A DNA stretch of 64,000 nt, from the NCBI GenBank assembly GCA_030645495.1, contig JAUSLV010000005.1:1-64000 (forward strand). Reading direction: 5' to 3'. The notes under the pieces are model-generated. The model saw nothing but the letters and a program-made list of their open reading frames with translations. It was not told the origin of the DNA and did no database searches. Below are positions 8,385 through 16,591 of this stretch, piece by piece (within the stretch, counting starts at the first letter, position 1; each line of letters opens with the position of its first letter). Source of the stretch: Actinomycetota bacterium. GTDB lineage: Bacteria; Actinomycetota; Acidimicrobiia; Acidimicrobiales; Ilumatobacteraceae. The position numbers and the translations under genes were made by a program.

Positions 8385-9275
8385 GTGCGAGTGCCGACCA
8401 CTGCGATCCTGATGCTGCTGCTCGCGGGGTGCGCAGCGACGCCAACCGCCGCGCCTTCCACACCGGCGGCGAGCATGTCAACGACCACCGTGGCGCCCAC
8501 CACCACGACGACGTCTGGAAGCACCATGACCACACCGGCCCCCACCACAGCGGCTCCCACCACCACGCTGGCGCCCACCGACGACTGCGGCCGAGTGGCC
8601 GCGCAGGTCGAGGTGGCGCACCCGGGTACCACGCAGGTGGTGGTGGTGCTGGCCGCCGCCACCAGCGCCTCGCGGGCAACGCTGCAGGTGGCCGAACGCA
8701 CTCCCACGGGCTGGACCTGCGCGGCACCGATGGATGCCCGCGTCGGGCGCAATGGGGTGCGCCCACTGCTCGATCGGCGCAGCGGCGACGGCACCACGCC
8801 GGCCGGCGTGTTCGGGTTGGGAATGATGACCGCCTACGACGGGCAGGTGTTCAGCTTCTTCGGCAACTCGCCCGATCCAGGCGTGACCGCTGGTGCATAC
8901 CGGGCGGTGCGCGAGGGCGATTGCTTCGGCGCCACCCCGAACCACCCCGACTACGGCCACCTCGTGCAGCGGCCTGCGGCACAGTGCCCCGGTCCGGACG
9001 ACGAGTACCTGCCGCAGATCACGGGGGCCTACGAGCATGCCGCGCTGATCGGGGCGAACATGGAACCCGAGGTCAGCGGCGACGCGCCGGGCGAGGTGCC
9101 CTATGCGGCGGCGATCTTCCTGCACCGGTTCAGCTACGACGGCGCCGGCAACACGAAGCCCACGGCAGGGTGTGTGTCGCTGGGCCACGACGATCTGGTT
9201 ACCGTGCTCACCACGCTGCGGGCCGACGTGCGCTTCGCGATCGGCACCAATGACTGGCTGCTCGCCAACCCCTGA
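8385..9275 (+). CDS. L,D-transpeptidase (YkuD-like) family lipoprotein
   Basis: 296 residues from GTG 8385 (GTG 8391 is also possible). The N-terminus is a lipoprotein signal with lipobox LLAGC, followed by a Thr/Ser/Pro/Ala linker of ~50 residues. The C-terminal domain has LDRRSGDGTTPAGVFGLG and the motif HRFSYDG...TAGCVSL, which fits the His and Cys of the YkuD-like fold (COG3786 type). Such enzymes cross-link or edit peptidoglycan outside the membrane. An upstream in-frame start would give no signal peptide and would overlap the divergent gene, so it was rejected. It stands alone, with argS 19 nt downstream. Confidence 0.82.
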   Translation: MRVPTTAILMLLLAGCAATPTAAPSTPAASMSTTTVAPTTTTTSGSTMTTPAPTTAAPTTTLAPTDDCGRVAAQVEVAHPGTTQVVVVLAAATSASRATLQVAERTPTGWTCAAPMDARVGRNGVRPLLDRRSGDGTTPAGVFGLGMMTAYDGQVFSFFGNSPDPGVTAGAYRAVREGDCFGATPNHPDYGHLVQRPAAQCPGPDDEYLPQITGAYEHAALIGANMEPEVSGDAPGEVPYAAAIFLHRFSYDGAGNTKPTAGCVSLGHDDLVTVLTTLRADVRFAIGTNDWLLANP

Positions 9276-9294
9276 CGGGTACCATCGGGGCACC

Positions 9295-11025
9295 ATGGCC
9301 GACCCGCTGCACACCATTTCCGCGACGCTGCGCGACGCGTTCGCCACTGTCACCGGCTTGCCGGCGGAGGGCATCGACCCTGTGGTGCGCCCCAGCGACC
9401 GTGCCGATGCCCAGGTGAACGGTGCGCTGGCGCTGGCCAAGCAGGTCGGGCGCAACCCGCGCGAGGTGGCCGACGCGGTGGTGGCCACCGGCGCGCTGGC
9501 CCCGTGGTGCAGCCACGTCGAAGTGGCCGGCCCGGGGTTCATCAACCTCACGTTCACCGAAGCGTTCCTGGCGCAGCAACTGGCCCACTCTGCCGCCGAC
9601 ACCCGGCTGGGCGTGCGCTCGGCAGCCGTGGCCGAGCGTGCCGTGGTCGACTACTCGGCGCCCAACGTGGCCAAGGAGATGCACGTCGGCCACCTGCGCA
9701 GCACCGTCATCGGCGACAGCATCGTGCGCCTGCTGCAGTTCGTGGGCCACGACGTGATCCGCGAGAACCACATCGGCGACTGGGGCACCCCGTTCGGCAT
9801 GCTCATCGAGCACCTGCTCGATCTCGGCGACTCGGCCCAGGTCGACATGTCGAACCCAAACCCGTTCTACCAAGCGGCGCGCGCCAAGTTCGACAGCGAC
9901 GACGAGTTCAAGGCCCGGGCGCGCGACCGTGTGGTGCTGCTGCAGAGTGGCGACCCGGCCACCTTGGCGATCTGGCAGCGGCTGGTGGACAACAGTGCGG
10001 CCTACTTCGACACGGTGTACCGGCAGTTGGGCGTGCTGCTCACCAACGACGACCTGATGGGCGAGAGCGCCTACCACGACAAGTTGGGCGGCGTGGTCAC
10101 GCAGCTGGCTGCGAAGGGTCTGCTGGAGGAGAGCGACGGCGCCGACGTGGTGTTCGTGCCCGGCTACACCAACCGCGAGGGCGACCCGCTGCCGCTGATC
10201 GTGCAGAAGGGTCACGGTGGGTTCAACTACGCCACCAGCGACTTGGCCTGCGTGATCGACCGCGTCGATCGGCTGCGGGCCACGCTGCTGGTCTACGTGG
10301 TTGGCTCGCCCCAGGCGCAGCACTTGGCGATGGTGTTCACGGTGGCCGAGATGGCCGGTTGGCTCACGCCGCCCGCGCACGCCGTGCACGTCGGTTTCGG
10401 CAGCGTGTTGGGCGCGGATCGCAAGATGTACAAGACCCGCAGTGGCGAGAACGTGAAGCTGCAGGCGCTGCTCGACGAAGGGGTGCAGCGCGCCACCGCG
10501 CAGGTGGTGGAGAAGAACCCGGAGATGCCGGTGGCCGAGGCAGCCGAGGTGGGCCGGATGCTTGGCATCGGTGCCATCAAGTACGCCGACCTCAGCAGCG
10601 ATCGCATCAAGGACTACGTCTTCGACTGGGATCGCATGCTCGCCTTCGAGGGCAACACCGCGCCCTACCTGCAGTACGCGCACGCCCGCATCTGCAGCAT
10701 CTTCCGCAAGGCCGGGGTCACCCGCTCGTCGGTCAGCGGCACCGCGGTCTCGCTGGCCGAGCCGCAGGAGCGTGCGCTCGCGCTGGCGCTGCTGCAGTTC
10801 GACGCAGTGGTGCACGACACGGTCGAGAAGTTCGCACCGCACCGCTTGTGCACGTACCTGTTCGATCTGGCCCAGGCGTTCACCGCGTTCTACGAGGCGT
10901 GCCCGGTGCTGAAGGAGGGCTACGAGGCCACACGGGATTCGCGCTTGGCGATGTGCGACCTCACGGCTCGAACCCTGCTGCAGGGCCTCGCGCTGTTGGG
11001 CATCGAGGCGCCCGAACGGATGTGA
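9295..11025 (+). CDS. argS: Arginyl-tRNA synthetase
   Basis: 576 residues, class Ia. The N-terminal additional domain (1-~115) is followed by the HIGH-type signature SAPNVAKEMHVGHLRS (HVGH at 130-133), the catalytic domain with ENHIGDWGTPFG, a KMSK-equivalent region GADRKMYKTRSGENV, and a C-terminal DALR anticodon-binding domain (APYLQYAHARICSIFRKAG onward). It charges tRNA-Arg in the cytoplasm. The start is ATG 9295: no Shine-Dalgarno is seen, but TACCAT lies 9 nt upstream, fitting a leaderless mRNA. Together with lysA-hom-thrC-rho it is part of the classic actinobacterial cluster. Confidence 0.98.
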   Translation: MADPLHTISATLRDAFATVTGLPAEGIDPVVRPSDRADAQVNGALALAKQVGRNPREVADAVVATGALAPWCSHVEVAGPGFINLTFTEAFLAQQLAHSAADTRLGVRSAAVAERAVVDYSAPNVAKEMHVGHLRSTVIGDSIVRLLQFVGHDVIRENHIGDWGTPFGMLIEHLLDLGDSAQVDMSNPNPFYQAARAKFDSDDEFKARARDRVVLLQSGDPATLAIWQRLVDNSAAYFDTVYRQLGVLLTNDDLMGESAYHDKLGGVVTQLAAKGLLEESDGADVVFVPGYTNREGDPLPLIVQKGHGGFNYATSDLACVIDRVDRLRATLLVYVVGSPQAQHLAMVFTVAEMAGWLTPPAHAVHVGFGSVLGADRKMYKTRSGENVKLQALLDEGVQRATAQVVEKNPEMPVAEAAEVGRMLGIGAIKYADLSSDRIKDYVFDWDRMLAFEGNTAPYLQYAHARICSIFRKAGVTRSSVSGTAVSLAEPQERALALALLQFDAVVHDTVEKFAPHRLCTYLFDLAQAFTAFYEACPVLKEGYEATRDSRLAMCDLTARTLLQGLALLGIEAPERM

Positions 11026-11028
11026 CGC

Positions 11029-11889
11029 TCAGGCCCGGCGGCGGGCGCTGATCGCGAAGTTGCCGTCGCGCACGAACAGGCTGAACAACAGGCCGGGGAT
11101 GATGCCGGCGTACCACGTGGCGCCCTGGAACCTGTTCCAGAGCCGGTACGAGATGCTGCCCGCGAAGCCGGTGGGGATCGCCAGGTTCTTCACCTTCACG
11201 TCGGTGAACCCCAGCCGTTCCAGCTGCGCGCGCAGGTGCGCCTTGGTGAAGAACGACACGTGTCGCGGCGGGTCGAGGTGGAACCAGCGCGACCCGAACA
11301 CCGCCGCCTCACGGCTTTCGATGTTCGGCACAGCGATGTAGATCTGACCGCCGGGGCGCAGCGCCCGTGCGGCGAGTTCGAGGAACTGCACCGGCCGGTC
11401 GAGGTGTTCGAACGAGAAGTTGAACGTGACCAGGTCGAACCGGCCCTCGTGCTCGGCCAGCGTTTGCTCGCCGGCGATCACCGGTAGCTCGATCTGCTGC
11501 GACAGTGTTGCCGCGTACTCGGGGTCGAACTCGTAGCCCGTGGGCTGCCAACCCTTGCCCGCCATCTGCTTGAGGTAGAAGCCGTTGCCGCAGCCGATGT
11601 CGAGCAGGGCCTTGCCCTCACCCTGGGCACCCAGGTAGCAGTGCCCGATCGTGAGCCGCCGCAGCACGCGGTACAGCAGCGAATCGCCGGTGTGCACCCG
11701 ATAGCCGGTGTAGAACGCGCCAAGGTTCGGTGGCACGTGCTCGTGCTGCACCAGCCCGCACTGCGCGCACGTGACATACGTGAACTCGCCGGGAAAGCCG
11801 TGGAAGCGGTCGGGTACGCGCTGGTACTTCGAGTGTGCGTCGGGCGACGCGCACTGCAGGCATTGGAAGCGATCGACGACTGCACTCAT
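11029..11889 (-). CDS. Class I SAM-dependent methyltransferase with N-terminal zinc ribbon
   Basis: 286 residues. The start is the ATG complementary to 11887-11889; an upstream alternative adds only six residues. The N-terminus carries two CxxC pairs (CLQCAS at ~9-14 and CAQCG), a zinc-ribbon layout known from C-/O-methyltransferases of sugar and polyketide pathways. Residues ~95-215 are a Rossmann methyltransferase: LLDIGCGNGFYLKQM (motif I), FDLVTFNFSFEHLDRP, ALRPGGQIYIAVPN. The C-terminus has a hydrophobic stretch (YAGIIPGLLFSLFV), so membrane association is possible. The substrate is unknown. It is inserted head-on between argS and lysA, ending 3 nt from argS. Confidence 0.85.
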   Translation of the reverse strand: MSAVVDRFQCLQCASPDAHSKYQRVPDRFHGFPGEFTYVTCAQCGLVQHEHVPPNLGAFYTGYRVHTGDSLLYRVLRRLTIGHCYLGAQGEGKALLDIGCGNGFYLKQMAGKGWQPTGYEFDPEYAATLSQQIELPVIAGEQTLAEHEGRFDLVTFNFSFEHLDRPVQFLELAARALRPGGQIYIAVPNIESREAAVFGSRWFHLDPPRHVSFFTKAHLRAQLERLGFTDVKVKNLAIPTGFAGSISYRLWNRFQGATWYAGIIPGLLFSLFVRDGNFAISARRRA

Positions 11890-11935
11890 CACCCACCACA
11901 CTGGCACAGCTGCGCGCTACTACGATCGAGGCACC

Positions 11936-11980
11936 ATGCCCCAATCACCCTCAGCGATGCCCTGTGCGGACGTGACGTGA
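11936..11980 (+). CDS. Putative 14-residue leader peptide coupled to lysA
   Basis: ATG 11936 opens a short frame encoding MPQSPSAMPCADVT with its TGA at 11978-11980. The stop overlaps the proposed GTG start of lysA (11977) in a GTGA arrangement. A -10-like TACGAT (11921-11926) lies 9 nt before the ATG, the same spacing as at argS and prfA, so the transcript may begin at this ATG. There are no Lys codons, so classic lysine attenuation is not supported; coupling or re-initiation is the simpler reading. Confidence 0.45.
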   Translation: MPQSPSAMPCADVT

Positions 11981-13251
11981 AGCCTGTTCCGCTCAGCCTC
12001 CTGCCCGACACCGCCACGGTGCGTGCCGACGGTTCGCTGGCCATCGGCGGCTGCAACCTGCTCGATGTCGCCGCGCAGTTCGGCACGCCCGTGTTCGTGT
12101 ACGACGAGGCCCACGTGCGCGCCCGCTGCCGCGAGGCAGTGGCCGCGTTCGGCCCCGGTCGCGCGGTGTATGCCACCAAGGCGTTCCTGTGCGGAGCGAT
12201 GGCTCGCCTCGCGTACGACGAGGGCATGCTGCTCGACGTCGCCAGCGGGGGCGAACTGTTCGTCGCCCTGAACGCTGGGGTGCCGGCTGATGCGCTCACG
12301 CTGCACGGCAACAACAAGAGCCTCGCCGAGCTGCGGATGGCGATCGAGGCCGGTGTGCGCCACATCGTCGTCGACAGCTTCGACGAACTCGACCGCCTCG
12401 ACACGCTGCACGCGGAGGGGTTGGCGGCACCGAAGGTGATCGCCCGCATCACCCCCGGCGTGCATGCCCACACTCACGAATTCATCGCCACCGGCCAGGA
12501 CGACAGCAAGTTCGGCTTCAACCTCGGCAACGGCGATGCGCAGCGCGCCGTCGACCGCCTGCGCCGCTCGCCGAGCGTGCACCTGGAGGGCGTGCACTGC
12601 CACATCGGCAGCAATGTGTTCGAGGCCTCCAGCTTCGCCAAGGCGGCCGAGGTCATGGCGAAGTTCGCCGCACCCCTCGACCTGCCCGAACTCGTGCTCG
12701 GCGGCGGCCTCGGTGTGGCGTACGTGGCCGGCGAGGAAGCGCCCACGATCACCCAGTGGGGCAATGTGCTGCTCGACGCCTGCCAGGCCCTCGGCGTACG
12801 CAGCGCCGTCAGCGTCGAGCCGGGCCGCAGCATCGTGGCCCAGGCGGCGGTCACGCTGTACTCGGTGGGCACGATCAAGCAGATCCCCGGTGTGCGCACC
12901 TACGTCAGCGTCGACGGCGGCATGAGCGACAACCCGCGCCCCGTCCTCTATGGAAGCGGGTACGAAGCGTTCCTGCCGCGAGCGGTGGAGGCCGAGCGCC
13001 CGCTGATTGCGCGCCTGGTGGGCAAGCACTGCGAGAGCGGCGACGTGCTGATCTTCGACGCCGCGCTCCCCGCCGACCTGGGTGTGGGCGACGTGCTTGC
13101 CACGCCGGTGACGGGGGCCTACGGCCACAGCATGGCCAGCAACTACAACAAGCTCACCCGGCCACCCGTGGTGTTCGTGAACGACGGAACGGCGCGTGTG
13201 GTGGTGCGCCGCGAAACCTATGAGGATCTGGTGCGATGCGAAGTGGTCTGA
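11977..13251 (+). CDS. lysA: Diaminopimelate decarboxylase
   Basis: 424 residues, fold-type III PLP enzyme making L-lysine from meso-diaminopimelate. The PLP lysine lies in AVYATKAFLCG (Lys68). HIGSNVFE, the glycine-rich phosphate loop VLGGGLGVAY, EPGRSIVAQA and the active-site CESGDVL of the second domain are all present. GTG 11977 was chosen because the family N-terminus begins close to this point and because the codon overlaps the stop of a 14-codon leader frame. No strong Shine-Dalgarno is seen. It overlaps the next gene by 16 nt. Confidence 0.95.
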   Translation: MKPVPLSLLPDTATVRADGSLAIGGCNLLDVAAQFGTPVFVYDEAHVRARCREAVAAFGPGRAVYATKAFLCGAMARLAYDEGMLLDVASGGELFVALNAGVPADALTLHGNNKSLAELRMAIEAGVRHIVVDSFDELDRLDTLHAEGLAAPKVIARITPGVHAHTHEFIATGQDDSKFGFNLGNGDAQRAVDRLRRSPSVHLEGVHCHIGSNVFEASSFAKAAEVMAKFAAPLDLPELVLGGGLGVAYVAGEEAPTITQWGNVLLDACQALGVRSAVSVEPGRSIVAQAAVTLYSVGTIKQIPGVRTYVSVDGGMSDNPRPVLYGSGYEAFLPRAVEAERPLIARLVGKHCESGDVLIFDAALPADLGVGDVLATPVTGAYGHSMASNYNKLTRPPVVFVNDGTARVVVRRETYEDLVRCEVV

Positions 13252-13679
13252 TCGGCAAGTTCACCGGCTTCCTGCGCGGTCGTGGCCGCGAGAAACCGGC
13301 CGCCCGCGACATCGAGGACACCCAGCTGAAGGTGGAGTACTCGCCAAGCCTCGACGGCGACCCCGATCCTGGCGAGGTGGTCTGGACGTGGGTGCCCTAC
13401 GAGGACGATCCCAGCCAGGGCAAGGACCGTCCGGTGGTGATCATCGGCCGGCGCGGCGCCTTCCTGGTGGGGGTGCCGCTCACCTCGAAACGGCGTGACG
13501 ACGAGGCGCAGATCAGCGTCGGCACCGGCCCCTGGGACCGTGAGGGCCGACCGAGCTACGCCAAGCTCGAGCGGTTGTTGGAGGTCGACCCGAACCAGGT
13601 GCGCCGCGAGGGTGCCGTGCTGCCGCGGAAGGCGTTCGACGCCGTTGTCGAGGGTGTTCGCCGCCTCGGCACGCGCTGA
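13236..13679 (+). CDS. PemK/MazF-like protein
   Basis: 147 residues. After ~40 basic and polar residues come GEVVWTWVPYEDDPSQGKDR and PVVIIGRRGAFLVGVPLTSK, the barrel start of PemK/MazF toxins (RGDVWWVxxxP-like, then KxRPVVVI). The usual RGDI/V motif is weakened to PGEVVWTW, and no antitoxin gene lies next to it. It may have a role other than a toxin, for example a housekeeping RNA-binding or nuclease relative found next to lysA/hom in actinobacteria. The start codon lies inside the lysA 3' end, so translation is probably coupled. Confidence 0.75.
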   Translation: MRSGLIGKFTGFLRGRGREKPAARDIEDTQLKVEYSPSLDGDPDPGEVVWTWVPYEDDPSQGKDRPVVIIGRRGAFLVGVPLTSKRRDDEAQISVGTGPWDREGRPSYAKLERLLEVDPNQVRREGAVLPRKAFDAVVEGVRRLGTR

Positions 13680-13729
13680 GCGCTGAAACAACTGTTCCGG
13701 CGCGCCGCAGAACTCGTAGCCTGCACGCC

Positions 13730-15013
13730 GTGAAGCTCATCAGGGTCGGTGTTCTGGGTTGCGGCAATGTCGGCGCCCCACTCGTGTCGCTCATCGCCCG
13801 CCAACAGGCGGTCGTGGAGGCACGCAAGGGTGTGCGGCTCGAGGTCGTGGCCGTGGCGGTGCGCACACCGTCGAAGGCACGCGGCATCGCCCTGCCCGAT
13901 GGAGTGCTCACCACCGATGCCACCGCCGTGGTGAACGACCCGAACGTGGATGTCGTGGTGGAACTGATCGGTGGCATCGAGCCCGCCCGCACACTGATCA
14001 CCACGGCGTTGCGCAACGGCAAGCCGGTGATCACCGGTAACAAGGAACTGCTGGCCACGCACGGTGCCGAGCTGTTCGCCTTGGCCGACGAGCTGGGCGT
14101 CGACCTGCTGTTCGAGGCGGCCGTCGCCGGCGGCATCCCGATCATCCGGGCGCTGCGCGAGAGCCTGCGTGGCGAGCCGCTGTCGCGCATCATGGGCATC
14201 ATCAACGGCACCACCAACTTCATCCTCACGAAGATGACCGAGGAAGGCGCCGAGTACGCCGATGTGCTGGCCGAGGCGCAGGCGCTGGGTTACGCCGAGG
14301 CCGACCCCACCGCCGATGTGGAGGGCTACGACGCAGGGGCCAAGGCAGCGATCATGGCGTCGCTCGCGTTCGGCGCCGAAGTGGTTGCCGGCGACGTGTT
14401 CCACGAGGGCATCGGCCGGCTCACCGCCGCCGACATCGCCATGGCCAAACGGCTCGGCTATGTGGTGAAGCTGCTGGGCATCGCCGAGCAGGATCGTGCC
14501 AGTGGCGCCATCGGCGTGCGCGTGCACCCCACGATGGTTCCCTTCACCCACCCGCTGGCCAGCGTGCGCCTGGCGTACAACGCGGTGTTCTTGGAGGGCG
14601 ACTCGGTGGGCTCGCTGATGTTCTACGGCCGCGGCGCAGGCGGCGACCCCACTGCCAGCGCGGTGCTCGGCGACGTGATCGATGCGGCCACAAACCTCGC
14701 CAAGCACACGCACGCCACGTTGGGCACGTTCCCCCGGGCCGTCATCCGCCCGATCGACGAGATCACTGCCGAGTACCTGCTCAGCCTCGATGTCGCCGAC
14801 CGTCCTGGCGTGTTGCACGCGGTCACGGGCGTGTTCGCCCGCCACGGCGTGAGCATCCGCGCCGCCGAGCAGGAGGGCATGGGCGCCGACGCGCGTCTGG
14901 TGTTCATCACCCACGACGCGGTCGAGGCCTCGGTGCAGGCCACCGTGCGCGAGCTGCGCGAGCTCGACGAAGTGCTGAACGTGGGCACCGTCCTGCGGGT
15001 GATCGGGGGCTGA
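13730..15013 (+). CDS. hom: Homoserine dehydrogenase
   Basis: 427 residues. It reduces aspartate semialdehyde to homoserine, the branch to threonine and methionine. The NAD(P) fold begins at once with VGVLGCGNVG (6-15). The catalytic region has TGNKELLATHG (Lys105), then GGIPIIRALRESLRGEPL and GIINGTTNFILTKM. A C-terminal ACT domain (~345-427: LSLDVADRPGVLHAVTGVFA) suggests allosteric threonine feedback. GTG 13730 is preceded by TAGCCT (13717-13722) at 7 nt, so the gene may have its own leaderless promoter. thrC follows 2 nt after the stop. Confidence 0.97.
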   Translation: MKLIRVGVLGCGNVGAPLVSLIARQQAVVEARKGVRLEVVAVAVRTPSKARGIALPDGVLTTDATAVVNDPNVDVVVELIGGIEPARTLITTALRNGKPVITGNKELLATHGAELFALADELGVDLLFEAAVAGGIPIIRALRESLRGEPLSRIMGIINGTTNFILTKMTEEGAEYADVLAEAQALGYAEADPTADVEGYDAGAKAAIMASLAFGAEVVAGDVFHEGIGRLTAADIAMAKRLGYVVKLLGIAEQDRASGAIGVRVHPTMVPFTHPLASVRLAYNAVFLEGDSVGSLMFYGRGAGGDPTASAVLGDVIDAATNLAKHTHATLGTFPRAVIRPIDEITAEYLLSLDVADRPGVLHAVTGVFARHGVSIRAAEQEGMGADARLVFITHDAVEASVQATVRELRELDEVLNVGTVLRVIGG

Positions 15014-15015
15014 CG

Positions 15016-16404
15016 ATGAGCAGCACGCGATACGTATCCACGCGTGGCGCCGCGCCCGAGTTGGGGTTCACCGAGGTGCTGCTGGCCGGCCTGGCCAACG
15101 ACGGCGGTCTCTACGTGCCCAAGCAGTGGCCCACGCTGCCTGCCCGCGTCCCGGGCAGCAGCTACGCACAGCGGGCCGCACAGGTGATCCAGCTGTTCGT
15201 GGGCGACGACCTCGCGCCGGCCACCGTCCAGCGCCTGTGCGACGAGGCCTACGCCACGTTCGATCACCCGGCAGTGGTGCCGCTGGTGCAGCTGCACCAC
15301 GAGCACTTCGTGCAAGAGCTGTTCCACGGCCCCACCCTCGCGTTCAAGGATGTGGCGTTGCAGCTGGTGGGCCGGATGTTCGACGAGGTGCTGCGCGAAC
15401 AGGGCCGCCGAGTCACGATCGTGGGCGCCACCAGCGGCGACACCGGTTCGGCCGCGATCGACGGCGTGAAGCACTGCGCAAACGTCGACATCGTCATCCT
15501 CTACCCGCACAACCGCACCAGCGATGTGCAGCGCAAGCAGATGACCACGGTCGACTCGCCGAACGTTCGCGTCGTGGCCGTGGAAGGCACCTTCGACGAC
15601 TGCCAGGACATGGTGAAGGCGATGTTCAACGACGCCGAGTTCCGCGAGCGGATGAGCCTCAGCGCCGTCAACAGCATCAACTGGGCGCGGGTGATGGCCC
15701 AGATCGTCTACTACGTGGTGGCCACCGACCTGCTGGCGACGCCGATCAATGTCTGCGTGCCCAGCGGCAACTTCGGCAATGTGTTCAGCGGCTGGATCGC
15801 CCGCCACATGGGCGCCCCGATCGACCAGCTGATCGTGGCCGCCAACGCCAACGACATCCTCGAGCGGTTCATCAATCGCAACGACATGAGCGCCGCCCCG
15901 GTGGTGCCCTCGCTCAGCCCCAGCATGGACATCCAGGTATCGTCCAACTTCGAGCGCCTGCTGTTCGAGATGAACGGCCGCGACGGCGGGCTCACCACCG
16001 AGCAGTTGCAGCGCTTCCGCGCCACCGGCCACTTGTCGGTGGAACCCGACCAACGCGCTGCCCACCTCGATGGCCGCTTCCAGGCCGCGCGACTCGACGA
16101 CACCGAGACGCTGGCCGTGATCGCGCGCACGTACGCCGAGGCGGGCATGCTGCTCGACCCGCACTCTGCGGTGGGTGTGGGCGCGACGCAGAAGCTGCGC
16201 GCCGCGGGCAGCCTGCACGGCATCACGGTCACGTTGGCCACCGCCCATCCGGCCAAATTCCCCGACGCGGTCGAGCGGGCCACCGGTGTGCGCCCGCCGC
16301 TGCCACCGCACCTGGCCGACCTGTTCGACCTGCCCGAGCACGTCACCGTGCTGCCCAACGACCTCGCTGCCGTGCAGCAGTTCGTCGCCACCACGTTCCG
16401 CTGA
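15016..16404 (+). CDS. thrC: Threonine synthase (long form)
   Basis: 462 residues, the longer ThrC class rather than the ~350-residue type common in many actinobacteria. It makes threonine from O-phosphohomoserine. The PLP lysine is in GPTLAFKDVAL (Lys111); VGATSGDTGSAAIDG and the phosphate-binding VPSGNFGNVFSGW are clear. N-terminal YVSTRG and LANDGGLYVP match the family. It starts 2 nt after hom, so the two are co-translated. The next gene is rho; the homoserine kinase gene usually found here is absent. Confidence 0.97.
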   Translation: MSSTRYVSTRGAAPELGFTEVLLAGLANDGGLYVPKQWPTLPARVPGSSYAQRAAQVIQLFVGDDLAPATVQRLCDEAYATFDHPAVVPLVQLHHEHFVQELFHGPTLAFKDVALQLVGRMFDEVLREQGRRVTIVGATSGDTGSAAIDGVKHCANVDIVILYPHNRTSDVQRKQMTTVDSPNVRVVAVEGTFDDCQDMVKAMFNDAEFRERMSLSAVNSINWARVMAQIVYYVVATDLLATPINVCVPSGNFGNVFSGWIARHMGAPIDQLIVAANANDILERFINRNDMSAAPVVPSLSPSMDIQVSSNFERLLFEMNGRDGGLTTEQLQRFRATGHLSVEPDQRAAHLDGRFQAARLDDTETLAVIARTYAEAGMLLDPHSAVGVGATQKLRAAGSLHGITVTLATAHPAKFPDAVERATGVRPPLPPHLADLFDLPEHVTVLPNDLAAVQQFVATTFR

Positions 16405-16407
16405 GCG

Positions 16408-16436
16408 TTGCGGCGCCTCAGGCGTCTGGATACAGT
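16408..16436 (+). promoter_or_regulatory. Candidate rho promoter
   Basis: TTGCGG (16408-16413) and TACAGT (16431-16436) are separated by 17 nt, the best canonical-looking promoter in the window. It starts a leader of about 150 nt before the rho start codon. It lies directly after the thrC stop. Confidence 0.5.
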
Positions 16437-16442
16437 GCTGCC

Positions 16443-16591
16443 GTTCGGGTTCCCCGGATGATCCTGTGTGCATCCGGCCCTCGTGGCCGACACGACAGGT
16501 TCTCGCACCCAGGCGATGGGGTCGCCGGCAGCATCCTCTGCCAGATCGGCGTCCATCCGCCCTTCCCCCTTTCTCGGAAAGCAGGTGGCCG
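16443..16591 (+). promoter_or_regulatory. Structured 5' leader of rho
   Basis: The ~149 nt between the candidate promoter and GTG 16592 contain three short perfect stems: CCGGATG/CATCCGG around a 10-nt loop (near 16454-16477), GGCGA/TCGCC, and GGCAG/CTGCC. The pyrimidine-rich stretch before GGAAAG (the ribosome binding site) is C-rich and G-poor, as expected for a Rho loading site. Rho is autoregulated through its leader in several bacteria; that this leader does so is inference. Confidence 0.4.
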
